Origin: Hymenobacter algoricola
GTDB lineage: Bacteria > Bacteroidota > Bacteroidia > Cytophagales > Hymenobacteraceae
Assembly: GCF_039539525.1 (NCBI RefSeq)
Contig: NZ_BAABDH010000038.1
Span: 1-64,000, forward strand
Direction of reading: 5' to 3'
Length of the DNA: 64,000 bases
Shown: positions 16,620 through 24,941 of the stretch, piece by piece
Position numbering within the stretch: position 1 is the first letter of the stretch
Layout: every line of letters starts with the position of its first letter
Program-made: the position numbers and the translations under genes
The notes under the pieces: model-generated
The model's database searches: none
What the model was told of the DNA's origin: nothing
Seen by the model: the letters and a program-made list of their open reading frames with translations, nothing else

Positions 16620-19292
16620 TTAAAACGAAACCCGCACCGACGCCAGGACCTGGCGGGGGCGGAGCCGGTAGTCCTCCTGAACCAGGATAAAATCGGTCAG
16701 GTAAGTGCTCTGGTAGTGCTGGATGTCGCGCAGGTTGCTCACCTTTATTTCCACGTCTACTTTACGGGCAACCGGCAGCGTGTAGCGGTAAGTGGCATCT
16801 ACGAACGTGCCGCGCACCGGCATTCTCAGGCCGTTGCTCTGGTAATAATCGGCTGATACCAGCACCAGATGACCCGCGCCGGGATACCACGACAGGGCCA
16901 GCCGCTGCTCCTGCAGCGTGGTGCCGGCCCCGAAGCCACCCGACCCCACCCGGCTGCGCAGCCCGGTCAGGGCCGCTGCATACTCCAACCCTCCCCATAC
17001 AAAGGTGCTCAGGTTGGCTCTGAGGCGCAGGGTGCCCGTCTGGTTGTAGGCAGTGGTTAGCCTGGCATTCAGATAGAGTGGCTGGGACCGGAAGCTGGCG
17101 TTGAGCTGCAGGTGCAGGTTGGTTTTCCAGTCGCGCACAAACTTACCCACGCTGCCCGCCACCGCATGGGTTTGACCCCGGTTGAACTGCGCCACGGCCA
17201 CCGTCGTCAGCGTGCCGTCGGGCCGTACCACGCTACGCGACAACTGGTTGCGGGCCAAGGCGGTGGCGCTGTACGTAGCGCGGTAAAACCAGGAGGTCAG
17301 CGGGTTTTCATAGAACAGCCCGGCGTTGAAGTTCCAGCTGCGGGCCTGGGTGAGCGGAGCGTCGTTGCGTTGCAGGGTACGGTAGTCGCGCAGCAGGTAG
17401 GCGTAGGAAAGCGGCTGCGGAGAACCAAGCTCGTTGGCAAAGCTTGCTCCGCCCGTGGCGTGCCAGAGGCTGCTCAGCTCGTAGCGTCCCGAAAACAGCG
17501 GCTCCAGGGCCACGTAGCGCCGTTGCTGGCGGGCAGCCAGGGCCGCATCGGCGGCCGAAACCGTGCGGTAGCTGACCGGTACTTCCAGCTCCAGGTGCCA
17601 GCGGGTGGTTTTGTAGCCGATGCCGCCTTGCACGTAGTAGCGCCCCAGTTGGGCCGTAAGGGCGTTTTGCAGGGTGTCGGCGGACGGTGGCGGGCCAGTT
17701 GGCAGCAGGGTCAGCTCGGAGGTAAGGCGCTTCACTTCCCGGGTAAAGCCCACCGTGCCGGTATAGCGCCAAGGCTGGCGGCTGGCGAGCAATGCCACCG
17801 AGTTGGCCGTGTAGAAGGTGCCCGCGCGGGCCTGCTGCCGGGCCTGCGCATAGGCGTTGCCGCCGGTGAGCACCGCCGCCAGCGGACCGGGACTCACGGT
17901 GAGCTGTTGCGGAGTGGTGGCCAGCGTCAGCACCGAGCTTACCTGCACCGTGCGCTGCCCTCCCACGGGCCGTACCAGCCCCAGCCGGTTGGTGAGCGAA
18001 TACACCGGGTTGATGGCGCGTTGCTGAATGGCCTGCTCCTGCGTCGCGCGTTGCACGCGGCCGTCCTGGGCCTCCCAGGTGCCGGCAAAGCTGAACGTAT
18101 TTTTCAGGTAGTAGCGCTGCACATTGCGGATGTAGGCCAGATCCGTCGTCAGCTGGTTTACATACAGGGTGTTGGTTTTCTCTTCGTGCAGCGTCACGGC
18201 CTCCCCATCAGGCAAGGAAAAACGGGTGCGGGTGCTACCGGCCTGGGTTTGCTGGTCGTGGAGATAAGCAGCGTTCAGGCGCAGCTGCGACTCCTTGCCG
18301 AACGGAACCAGGTGGTTGGCGCTCAGTAGGTGAGCCCGGTTGAAGAGGTAGCGAGCGGAAGCCAGCGGGGGCAGACTCAGGGCCCGGATACCGGTGAGCT
18401 CGGGCTTACGGTTGCCGGGTTCGGTGAGCTGCTGAAAATCGTCGATTCCCAGCGGCTTTAGCTCAGCCGCTACGTCCTGGCCGGTATTGTTGGTCTGGTA
18501 AGTGTCGATGAGCTGCTGGCGCGGGACAAACAGCATAGGAGAGAGGTTTCCGTCCCACAGGGCCGGGGCCGCGCCTGCACCTACCCGCGCTTGCCCGGTG
18601 GCCGTGACCTTGTTTTTCAGCTGCAGGTTCAGCGAGGCCTGCTCCGTGGGCTGTACGTCCCGCAGGGCTTTCACCGGCTGGTGGCGCTTCAGTACCTGCA
18701 CGTCCTGCACGGCCTCGGCGGGCAGGTTGTTGCTGGCCAGACTATACCGGCTTTCCAGCAGGTCGGCGCCGTTGATATAGAATTTCTGGATAGGCCGGCC
18801 TTCGTACAGAATGCGCCCGTCGGCTTCCACTTCAATGCCGGGCAGCTTGCGAAGCACATCGGCAATCACGCGGTCCTTCTGCTCGGTGAAAGCCGACACG
18901 CGGTAGCTCAGCGTATCGCCTTCGCGCCGGATGGGCGGGGCTTTTACCACTACTTCCCGCAAGGCCGTCGCGGCCGGCCGCAAGGCAAAGGCCACTATCT
19001 GATTCTGGTTGCGCACCCGCCGCACCTGCTCGGCATAACCCAGGGCGCGGGCGCTCAGCCGCAGAGAGTCGGCGGCAAGCTGAACGCGTAGGGAAAAGCG
19101 CCCGTCTTCGGCCGTTATGGCTACTGCCGAGGTGGAAAGGAGCGGGAGCGGCTGCACTTCTACCAGGGCGCCCGGTACTGCCTGCCCTTGCGCGTCGCGC
19201 ACGATACCGGTGATAGTAGCCTGTGCCATCAGGCGGCGGCTGGTGCATATGAGCAGCAGGGTGATGCAGCACGTCAGCAGGTGTTTCAGCAC
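16620..19292 (-). CDS. TonB-dependent-receptor-like outer-membrane protein
   Basis: An 890-residue outer-membrane barrel. A signal peptide (ends near LMAQA, residue 24) precedes a carboxypeptidase-regulatory-like beta domain (TITGIVRDAQGQAVPGALVE, about 25-105). A plug-like domain follows (LREVVVKAPPIRREGDTLSY, DVLRKLPGIEVEADGRILYE, IQKFYINGADLL, about 110-220). The remainder is alternating amphipathic strands rich in Tyr and Arg, ending in the aromatic-terminated VLASVRVSF typical of a barrel's last strand. It lies downstream of the GLPGLI gene on the same strand. Pairing of GLPGLI proteins with such receptors is common in Bacteroidota. The ligand or cargo is unknown; the Cys-rich peptide upstream is a candidate by context only. 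Confidence 0.88.
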   Translation of the reverse strand: MLKHLLTCCITLLLICTSRRLMAQATITGIVRDAQGQAVPGALVEVQPLPLLSTSAVAITAEDGRFSLRVQLAADSLRLSARALGYAEQVRRVRNQNQIVAFALRPAATALREVVVKAPPIRREGDTLSYRVSAFTEQKDRVIADVLRKLPGIEVEADGRILYEGRPIQKFYINGADLLESRYSLASNNLPAEAVQDVQVLKRHQPVKALRDVQPTEQASLNLQLKNKVTATGQARVGAGAAPALWDGNLSPMLFVPRQQLIDTYQTNNTGQDVAAELKPLGIDDFQQLTEPGNRKPELTGIRALSLPPLASARYLFNRAHLLSANHLVPFGKESQLRLNAAYLHDQQTQAGSTRTRFSLPDGEAVTLHEEKTNTLYVNQLTTDLAYIRNVQRYYLKNTFSFAGTWEAQDGRVQRATQEQAIQQRAINPVYSLTNRLGLVRPVGGQRTVQVSSVLTLATTPQQLTVSPGPLAAVLTGGNAYAQARQQARAGTFYTANSVALLASRQPWRYTGTVGFTREVKRLTSELTLLPTGPPPSADTLQNALTAQLGRYYVQGGIGYKTTRWHLELEVPVSYRTVSAADAALAARQQRRYVALEPLFSGRYELSSLWHATGGASFANELGSPQPLSYAYLLRDYRTLQRNDAPLTQARSWNFNAGLFYENPLTSWFYRATYSATALARNQLSRSVVRPDGTLTTVAVAQFNRGQTHAVAGSVGKFVRDWKTNLHLQLNASFRSQPLYLNARLTTAYNQTGTLRLRANLSTFVWGGLEYAAALTGLRSRVGSGGFGAGTTLQEQRLALSWYPGAGHLVLVSADYYQSNGLRMPVRGTFVDATYRYTLPVARKVDVEIKVSNLRDIQHYQSTYLTDFILVQEDYRLRPRQVLASVRVSF

Positions 19293-19440
19293 GCTGAGGA
19301 ATAAGACAACCGGCGGCGGTAGTACATGGTGTAAGCTAAAAGGATAGAACTAGTATCAGGTACCCAGACCGGTAATGGAGGCTCCCGACGCGTGGGAAGA
19401 AAGACCCGCGGCAATGCCGAAAAGCCAGGCTATGCGCCGC

Positions 19441-20271
19441 TTACCGCAGTTCCAGCGGGTTATTCCGTTTTTTTAGCTTCAGCTGGTATTCGCGGCGGTC
19501 CTGCTCCGACACCTGATGGCCTTTGGCGGCCAGCTTCTCAGTCAGAGTCGCCTCATAATCCCGCTTGCCTTCCCGAAACAGGGCTTTGGTAGTCCGGATA
19601 GCGGCATCCGCTGCGGGGAGCTCAATGGTTTCCGGCGTCGGCGGCGTCACCAGCCTGGTCAGCTCAAACACGTAGTAATGGCGCGTATCGCTGATCTTGA
19701 CAATCAGCCCGGGCAGGCCGGAGAATTTGTACGGACCCTCGGCTACCGGTATTTCCCGCGTAAACCACGCCTCAAACTGCCGTCCGGCGAAGGTTGTGCT
19801 GGCCCGTTGGCAAGCATAGCCGGCGATGGTGCTGGTGGCTGAGGTGATGGTCCAGCGCAGCAGCGGTGCCGGCTCCTCATAGCTGTAGAGAGCCTGCCCG
19901 ATTTGGTCATAGTAGTGCACCCGGCCACTGGCGGCTTGCTTGTAGATTTTGTACTTGAAGCCGGATTTAGGCTGAGCCATAAACCGGTTGCCTACACTCT
20001 GCATGTTGGCCGGGGTAGCCGGCAGCCAGCGCGCTTCCTTCGTGAGGGAGTCAGCCAGGTACGCACCCACACTCTCAAACCTAGACAGGGTCTTGCCAAC
20101 CAGGAGCTGCATGGACTCGCTCCGCGTTTCAGGGGAAGTGGAATCAGGCTGATAAGTCAGCCGGTAGGTGACAACGAGCTTTGTTGGCTCAGCCGCAGGC
20201 AGAATAGGTTTCTGCGCCTGGCTGGTCCGGGTTGAAAAGGAAAGAAAAAGCAAAAGAAAAAAACAGCGCAT
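19441..20271 (-). CDS. GLPGLI-family secreted protein
   Basis: A 276-residue exported protein of a Bacteroidota family named for its best-conserved motif, seen here in YKFSGLPGLIVKISDTRHYY (about 190-209). A signal peptide (MRCFFLLLFLSFSTRTSQAQ) precedes a beta-rich mature part. The start at 20271 is preferred because an upstream Met would lie inside the preceding hairpin and before the signal peptide. The family's molecular role is not established. The gene sits between a small Cys-rich peptide gene and the receptor gene. Its start codon lies 13 bases after a strong hairpin with a T run, so its expression may depend on readthrough. Confidence 0.92.
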   Translation of the reverse strand: MRCFFLLLFLSFSTRTSQAQKPILPAAEPTKLVVTYRLTYQPDSTSPETRSESMQLLVGKTLSRFESVGAYLADSLTKEARWLPATPANMQSVGNRFMAQPKSGFKYKIYKQAASGRVHYYDQIGQALYSYEEPAPLLRWTITSATSTIAGYACQRASTTFAGRQFEAWFTREIPVAEGPYKFSGLPGLIVKISDTRHYYVFELTRLVTPPTPETIELPAADAAIRTTKALFREGKRDYEATLTEKLAAKGHQVSEQDRREYQLKLKKRNNPLELR

Positions 20272-20273
20272 TG

Positions 20274-20322
20274 AAATAAAAAAATGTCGTGGGGCAGGGC
20301 AATACTGCCCTGCCCCACGACA
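20274..20322 (-). terminator. Strong hairpin and T run between peptide and GLPGLI genes
   Basis: A perfect 17-base stem (20285-20301 with 20306-20322) with a 4-base loop, followed on the minus strand by seven T, one A and three T (20284-20274). The GLPGLI start codon begins at 20271. It resembles an intrinsic terminator for the small peptide gene placed so that the next gene is read only by readthrough or by a hidden promoter. Confidence 0.85.
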
Positions 20323-20330
20323 AGTTGAAA

Positions 20331-20573
20331 CTAGCCGCAATACATATCACTCAGCATGTTTAGAATCTCCAAACAGCCATCTATGCCTTCACCACAGGCA
20401 TTGCCTGAGTGCCCGCACATTGAATACTGATAGCAAACTTGTGGTGCCGGCAGAACGACTGCGGCAGAGGCTTTTTTAGCCATTGCCGGGTTGCTGCTAC
20501 GCGAAACAATATTTGCCTGGGCAGACAGGGATGTCAGACAGACAAGTGCCAGGAGTGCAGTAATCTTTTTCAT
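20331..20573 (-). CDS. Small secreted cysteine-rich peptide
   Basis: An 80-residue protein with a clean Sec signal peptide (MKKITALLALVCLTSLSAQA, cleavage likely after residue 20). The mature part has an Ala/Lys/Ser/Pro spacer and a terminal 34-residue segment with five cysteines, several glycines and a final Cys-Gly. The pattern is C-x5-C-x6-C-x6-C-x11-C. No known family is recognised. It is the first gene of a minus-strand run with the GLPGLI and receptor genes and is followed immediately by a strong terminator, as expected for a small product made in larger amounts than its neighbours. It could be a structural peptide, an exported toxin or signal, or a modified peptide precursor; none of these is shown by sequence alone. 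Confidence 0.75.
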   Translation of the reverse strand: MKKITALLALVCLTSLSAQANIVSRSSNPAMAKKASAAVVLPAPQVCYQYSMCGHSGNACGEGIDGCLEILNMLSDMYCG

Positions 20574-20620
20574 AAAATCAATGATTTAGGTGCATTGACA
20601 CGTCAAAAGTGTAAAATTAT

Positions 20621-20634
20621 CTGGTAATCACCAG
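20621..20634. promoter_or_regulatory. Short palindrome upstream of the Cys-rich peptide gene
   Basis: CTGGTAATCACCAG is a 5-base perfect inverted repeat around 4 bases, 48 bases upstream of the peptide start within an unusually AT-rich region (20574-20700). It could be an operator; no binding protein is known. Confidence 0.25.
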
Positions 20635-20707
20635 TAATGCGGTAACGGACGAAAATTATTTTTTAGGCATTTTTATTATAGCGGTTTTACAAATAGTTGC
20701 CAGATTT

Positions 20708-20802
20708 TGTAGAGAAGCGACACTTTGTACCTTCTCGTCCGGGCCGTCATACGATGTCGTTCAACGTAGAGACGCGAAGGTACAAAGTGTCGCTTCTCTA
20801 CA
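20708..20802. repeat. Dispersed hairpin element, copy 1
   Basis: A perfect 27-base inverted repeat (20708-20734 with 20776-20802) around 41 bases. Its ends read GTAGAGA/TCTCTAC. The loop shares the blocks TCGTCCG and TCGTTCAACG with the element at 38223-38314, while the arms differ in sequence but stay self-complementary. It lies between the divergent peptide region and tilS. Confidence 0.85.
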
Positions 20803-20847
20803 CCGTTCTGGGAACCGTGGTAGCAGGTGTTTTCGGATTCTGTTTTC

Positions 20848-22173
20848 TCACATCCGCTTCACCACCAGTACCCGCTCGGTTTCCTCACTCACCTTAAACC
20901 GCTCGTCGGGCCGGAAGCCGACCACCCAGGCAATCTTGCCATCGGCGGACACCAGCACCCAAACGCTGTCCTTGAGGTTGAGCGGTACTTTCTGGTCGAT
21001 GAGGAAGTCGGAGAGCAGCTTCTTGCCCTTCATGCCGATGGGCATAAACCAGTCGCCTTCCTGCCAGGGGCGCACGGTGAGCGGGAACTTGAGCTTGTCG
21101 GCGTCGAGGGCGGCCACGGCCTTGCCCTTAGGCACGTCGAAGCCGGCCGCCTCGGCCAGCTCCAGGCGCAGGTGGAGCCCATCGATTTTGAGCACTTCCT
21201 GCCCGGCCATAATCTGGTGGGTGCCGAACCTGGTCAGGCTGCGGCGGGTGATGACCAGCTGCTCCCGGTCCTTGACCAGCAGGTGCGTCGGCGACTCGAA
21301 CCGGCGGCCGGAAGGCGCGGGGAAGGCCGCTACGATGTCCTTCACCACCAGGTAGGAGAAGCCAAACGGGCGCAGCAGCTCGTGGAGCACCAGGGCCGTG
21401 GCGGCCGTGGCCTGCAGGGTGGCAATGTTCAGATACGTTACCTCGCCTTCCTCGTGCCGGGCGGCGCGGGCGGTGTCGGCCACGTAGCGGCGCACGATTT
21501 CCTCGGCCCCGCCCACCCGCTCGGCGGTAATCTGCAGGGTGTGGTCGAGGCTGGGGTTTATTTCGCGCAGCACGGGCAGCACGTCGTGGCGCAGGCGGTT
21601 GCGCTGGTAGAGGGTGCTGTCGTTGGAGGCGTCTTCGCGCCAGATCAGGTGCTGCTCCACGAGGTAGTCGTACAAATCCTCTTTGCCCATGCCCAGCAGG
21701 GGGCGCACCACGCGGCCGTTTTTGGGCCGGATGCCGTGCAGCCCGGCCAGGCCGGTGCCGTGGGTAAGGTTGAGCAGCATGGTTTCGGCCGCGTCGCGCC
21801 GGTGGTGGGCGGTGGCCACGTAGTCGAGCTGCTGGGTGTGGCGGATCCGTTCAAACCACTCGTAGCGCAGCGTGCGGGCCGCCATCTGGGTCGAGATGCC
21901 TTCCTGCTCGGCAAAGGCTTTAGTCTGGAAGAACTCGGCGAAGTAGGGCACGTCGTACTTCTTGGCCAGCTTGCGCACAAACTCCTCGTCGGCGTCGGCC
22001 TCGGCGCCGCGCAGCCCGAAGTGGCAGTGGGCCATGGCAAACGGCACTTCCAATCGGTGCAGCACATCGGCCAGCACCACCGAGTCCATGCCGCCGCTGA
22101 CGGCTACCAGCAGCTGGTCGGTAAGCGTGAAAAGCTCATTTTCCTGGATGTATTGGCGGACACGGTCAAGCAT
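20848..22173 (-). CDS. tilS: tRNA(Ile)-lysidine synthetase
   Basis: Attaches lysine to cytidine 34 of tRNA-Ile (CAU anticodon) using ATP, switching its decoding to AUA. The 441-residue protein has the N-type PP-loop VAVSGGMDSVVLADVL near the amino terminus (SGGMDS about 26-31), followed by AHCHFGLRGAEADADEEF and ATAHHRRDAAETMLLNL. The carboxy-terminal substrate-binding domains follow (RPWQEGDWFMPIGMKGKKLL). Length and motif order are normal. Divergent from the OstA-like gene with a repeat element between them. Confidence 0.95.
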   Translation of the reverse strand: MLDRVRQYIQENELFTLTDQLLVAVSGGMDSVVLADVLHRLEVPFAMAHCHFGLRGAEADADEEFVRKLAKKYDVPYFAEFFQTKAFAEQEGISTQMAARTLRYEWFERIRHTQQLDYVATAHHRRDAAETMLLNLTHGTGLAGLHGIRPKNGRVVRPLLGMGKEDLYDYLVEQHLIWREDASNDSTLYQRNRLRHDVLPVLREINPSLDHTLQITAERVGGAEEIVRRYVADTARAARHEEGEVTYLNIATLQATAATALVLHELLRPFGFSYLVVKDIVAAFPAPSGRRFESPTHLLVKDREQLVITRRSLTRFGTHQIMAGQEVLKIDGLHLRLELAEAAGFDVPKGKAVAALDADKLKFPLTVRPWQEGDWFMPIGMKGKKLLSDFLIDQKVPLNLKDSVWVLVSADGKIAWVVGFRPDERFKVSEETERVLVVKRM

Positions 22174-22183
22174 AGGAGGGAGG

Positions 22184-22273
22184 ATAAGCTATAAGCTACA
22201 AGCTGCAAGCTGCAAGTCTCAAGTCACCGGCGTATAACCGGAGGCTTACAGCTTAAGGCTTGTAGCTTGCAGC
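22184..22273. repeat. AGCT-word fold-back repeat
   Basis: The left part (22187-22216) is a run of AGCT, AAGC and GCAAG words. The right part (22253-22273) contains the complementary order. Arms are imperfect, with a CCGGCGTATAACCGG hairpin (22227-22241) at the centre. It lies between tilS and the OstA-like gene, ahead of the latter's promoter box. Confidence 0.6.
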
Positions 22274-22323
22274 TCCAAAAAGGCACTACAATGCAAAGAT
22301 GGGCGTTACCGGCGGGCCTTCCG

Positions 22324-22331
22324 TACCTTTG
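22324..22331 (+). promoter_or_regulatory. -7 promoter box of the OstA-like gene
   Basis: TACCTTTG is a full match to the Bacteroidota TAnnTTTG box and ends 7 bases before the start codon at 22339. This geometry would give a leaderless or nearly leaderless mRNA. No clear TTTG -33 element is present. Confidence 0.6.
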
Positions 22332-22338
22332 CCTGGAA

Positions 22339-24057
22339 ATGCCGTTCATAAAGTCACTTTTTCTGTTTCTGGCCGCGCTGCTGCCGCTGTGGTCTTTTGC
22401 CCAGCAGCGGCCCAAGCCTACTCCGGCCCCGCCCCCGAAGGGCCAGCGCATCGAGCTGCTGCCCGGCACCCGGGAGCTGGTGGGCGGCACCTTCAACGGC
22501 GTGGAAATCCGCAAGCTGCTGGGTAACGTGAGCTTCAGGCAGGAAAACACCTTTCTCTACTGCGACTCGGCCTACCAGTACCTGGACCGCAACGCCATTG
22601 AGGCGTTCAGCAACGTGCGCATCGTCGACAACGACACCATCACCATCACCGGCGACCGGGGCACCTACGACGGCGACACCCGCAAGGCCCGCATGACCGG
22701 CAACGTGACCATGCGCGACCCGCGCATGACGCTCACCACCCAGGTACTCGACTACGACCTGAGCAAAAACCTGGCGTACTACAGCACCGGCGGCCACCTC
22801 GTCGACCCCGAAAACACGCTCGACAGCCAGTACGGCTACTACAACACGACCAGCAAGGTATTCAGCTTCAAGCGCAACGTGCACCTGGTGACCAAGGAAA
22901 ACGACATCACCACCGACACGCTGCAGTACAACACGGTGGCCAAGATTGCCTACTTCTTCGGCCCCACCCGCATCAAGGGCAAGCAGGGGAACATCTACGC
23001 CGAAAACGGGAATTACAATACCCTGACCAAGGTTTCCAACTTCCAGCGCAACGCCAAGATTGAAACCCCGAGCTACCTGCTCGGCGGCGACAAGCTGGTG
23101 TACGACGAGGTGCGGCAGTACGGCGTGGCCACCGGCCACGTGTCGATGACCTCCAAGAAGGACAACGTGGTGCTGCGCGGCGACGTGGGCCGCTACTGGC
23201 GGGCCCTGGGCCGCACCAAGGTGTACGGCAGCAGCCCGGTGATGCGCAACATCTCCGACGGCGACACGCTCTACCTGGCCGCCGACACGCTGATCAGCGT
23301 GGAGGGCCGGGCGCCCCAGAACGCGGCCGGTGTGCTGTACGCCTTTCCCAGGGTGAAGATCTTCCGCAAGGACCTGCAGGGCCGCTGCGACTCGCTCACC
23401 TACGACCGGCAGGATTCCATCATCTACCTCAACAAGCGGCCGGTGCTGTGGGCCGACCAGAACCAGCTCACCGCCGACAGCATGCAGCTGCGGCAGCGCA
23501 AGGGCAAGATTGACCAGATGCGCCTGTACGCCAACTCCTTTATCATCGGGCAGGATACGCTGCTGGACTTCAACCAAGTGAAGGGCCGCAACATGGTGGC
23601 CTACTTCGTGGACAGCAAAATAAAAAAAGTGAACGTGCTTGGCAACGCCGAGAGCCTCTACTTTGCTCTTGATGGCGACACGGCCGTGACGGGCATGAAC
23701 AAAGCCGTGAGTGCCAACATGACCCTGCGCTTTGCCGACAGTAAGCTCCAAACCATTTCCTACCTGACCAATGCCGACGCCAGCTTCATTCCGCCCCACG
23801 AGCTGAAGGAGGAAGACAAGAAGCTCAAGGACTTCAACTGGCGCCCCACGGAACGGCCCACGCGCCGCCTGGTGTTAGGCAAGCACTTCGCCCTGCCGGC
23901 GAAAGCCAGGCGCAAGCCGAAGGCCAAACCCAGATCGACTTCCAAATCCAGACCCGCGCCGGCCAAAGCCAAGCCGGTGAAACGGAACGCGCCGGTCAAA
24001 GCTACGCCGCCCGCCCGCCCGGCCGCGCCGGCCAAACCCGCTCCCAAAACCCGCTAG
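22339..24057 (+). CDS. OstA/LptA-like envelope protein with a basic tail
   Basis: A 572-residue exported protein of the OstA/LptA-like beta-jellyroll type, which in the family shields lipid during transport to the outer membrane. A signal peptide (MPFIKSLFLFLAALLPLWSF) is followed by repeated strand patterns with D-T and Y-D steps, for example FSNVRIVDNDTITITGDRGT and NVTMRDPRMTLTTQVLDYDL. From about residue 515 the protein becomes an unusual Lys/Arg/Ala/Pro-rich tail of some 50 residues. The start at 22339 is chosen because it opens the signal peptide and lies just after a TACCTTTG box. It is followed by bamD, consistent with an envelope-assembly role. Confidence 0.85.
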   Translation: MPFIKSLFLFLAALLPLWSFAQQRPKPTPAPPPKGQRIELLPGTRELVGGTFNGVEIRKLLGNVSFRQENTFLYCDSAYQYLDRNAIEAFSNVRIVDNDTITITGDRGTYDGDTRKARMTGNVTMRDPRMTLTTQVLDYDLSKNLAYYSTGGHLVDPENTLDSQYGYYNTTSKVFSFKRNVHLVTKENDITTDTLQYNTVAKIAYFFGPTRIKGKQGNIYAENGNYNTLTKVSNFQRNAKIETPSYLLGGDKLVYDEVRQYGVATGHVSMTSKKDNVVLRGDVGRYWRALGRTKVYGSSPVMRNISDGDTLYLAADTLISVEGRAPQNAAGVLYAFPRVKIFRKDLQGRCDSLTYDRQDSIIYLNKRPVLWADQNQLTADSMQLRQRKGKIDQMRLYANSFIIGQDTLLDFNQVKGRNMVAYFVDSKIKKVNVLGNAESLYFALDGDTAVTGMNKAVSANMTLRFADSKLQTISYLTNADASFIPPHELKEEDKKLKDFNWRPTERPTRRLVLGKHFALPAKARRKPKAKPRSTSKSRPAPAKAKPVKRNAPVKATPPARPAAPAKPAPKTR

Positions 24058-24074
24058 CCCCGTTTTGGCTTACC

Positions 24075-24105
24075 TTTGATTCGGCTTCGCAATCCGTTAC
24101 CTTTG
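24075..24105 (+). promoter_or_regulatory. Bacteroidota-type promoter of bamD
   Basis: TTTG (24075-24078), a 19-base spacer and TACCTTTG (24098-24105) match the -33/-7 consensus. The -33 TTTG is itself part of another TACCTTTG (24071-24078). The start codon at 24114 is only 8 bases beyond the -7 box, so the mRNA would have almost no leader. Confidence 0.65.
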
Positions 24106-24113
24106 CGCCCCTT

Positions 24114-24941
24114 ATGCTGCAATTACGCCCTGCCCTTTTTATTCTGTTCCTGAGCACGCTGCTGCTGGCATCCTGTACCGGCTACCAGAAGCTGCTCAAG
24201 AGCGGTGACGTGACCAAAAAGTACGAAGCTGCCGTGCAGTACTACGAAAAGGGCGACTTTTTCAAAGCCGGCACCCTGCTCGAAGACCTCGTGCCGCTGC
24301 TGCGGGGCCGGCCCGAAGCCGAAAAGGCCCAGTTCTACTTCGCCAACACCAACTACCAGCAGCGCAACTACGTGCTGAGCGCGTACTACTTCAAGCTGTT
24401 TTCCGAAACCTACCCCAACTCCACCTACACCGAGGAAGCATCTTTTCTGTACGCCAAGTCCCTGTTCCGCGACTCCCCGGAGTTTGAGCTGGACCAGACC
24501 AATACGTACACGGCCATCGAGGCCATCCAGGATTTCCTGAACCGCTCGCCCGAAAGCAAGTTCCGGCCCGAGGCGGAAAGTATGTCGCAGGAGCTGCAGA
24601 AGAAGCTGGAGGACAAGGCCTTTTCCAGTGCCCGGCTGTATTACCAGGTGCGCTACTACCAGTCGGCCGTCACGGCGTTTTCCACGTTTCAGCAGCAGTT
24701 TCCGGCCTCGGCCTACAACGAGCAGGCTGCCTTTATGAAGCTCAGCGCCCAGTACAGCCTGGCCAAGGAAAGCGTGCCGGAAAAGCAGCTGGAACGCTAC
24801 CGCGAAATCATCCCGCTCTACCAGTACCTCATCGACACGTATCCGCAGAGCAAAAACCTGAAGGCCGCCGAAACCATGTACGTGGCCGCCCAGGCCGAAA
24901 TCGCCAAGCTGAAGCCGGCCGATACGGCCGCCGCCAAGTAA
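24114..24941 (+). CDS. bamD: Outer-membrane protein assembly factor BamD
   Basis: A 275-residue lipoprotein of the BAM complex, which inserts barrels into the outer membrane. The leader ends in the lipobox LLASC (Cys21). TPR-like helix pairs follow, with family-typical segments YEAAVQYYEKGDFFKAGTLL, YVLSAYYFKLFSETYPNSTY and a late AAFMKLSAQYSLAKES. Length is normal. It heads a tight plus-strand group with rpoZ, coaC, coaB and the PorD-like gene, an order I recall from other Bacteroidota. Confidence 0.94.
   Translation: MLQLRPALFILFLSTLLLASCTGYQKLLKSGDVTKKYEAAVQYYEKGDFFKAGTLLEDLVPLLRGRPEAEKAQFYFANTNYQQRNYVLSAYYFKLFSETYPNSTYTEEASFLYAKSLFRDSPEFELDQTNTYTAIEAIQDFLNRSPESKFRPEAESMSQELQKKLEDKAFSSARLYYQVRYYQSAVTAFSTFQQQFPASAYNEQAAFMKLSAQYSLAKESVPEKQLERYREIIPLYQYLIDTYPQSKNLKAAETMYVAAQAEIAKLKPADTAAAK

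Noticed and set aside
20827..22194. A 455-codon plus-strand open frame opposite tilS
   Set aside because: Shadow frame covering the same interval as tilS, which has a clear PP-loop and substrate motifs.
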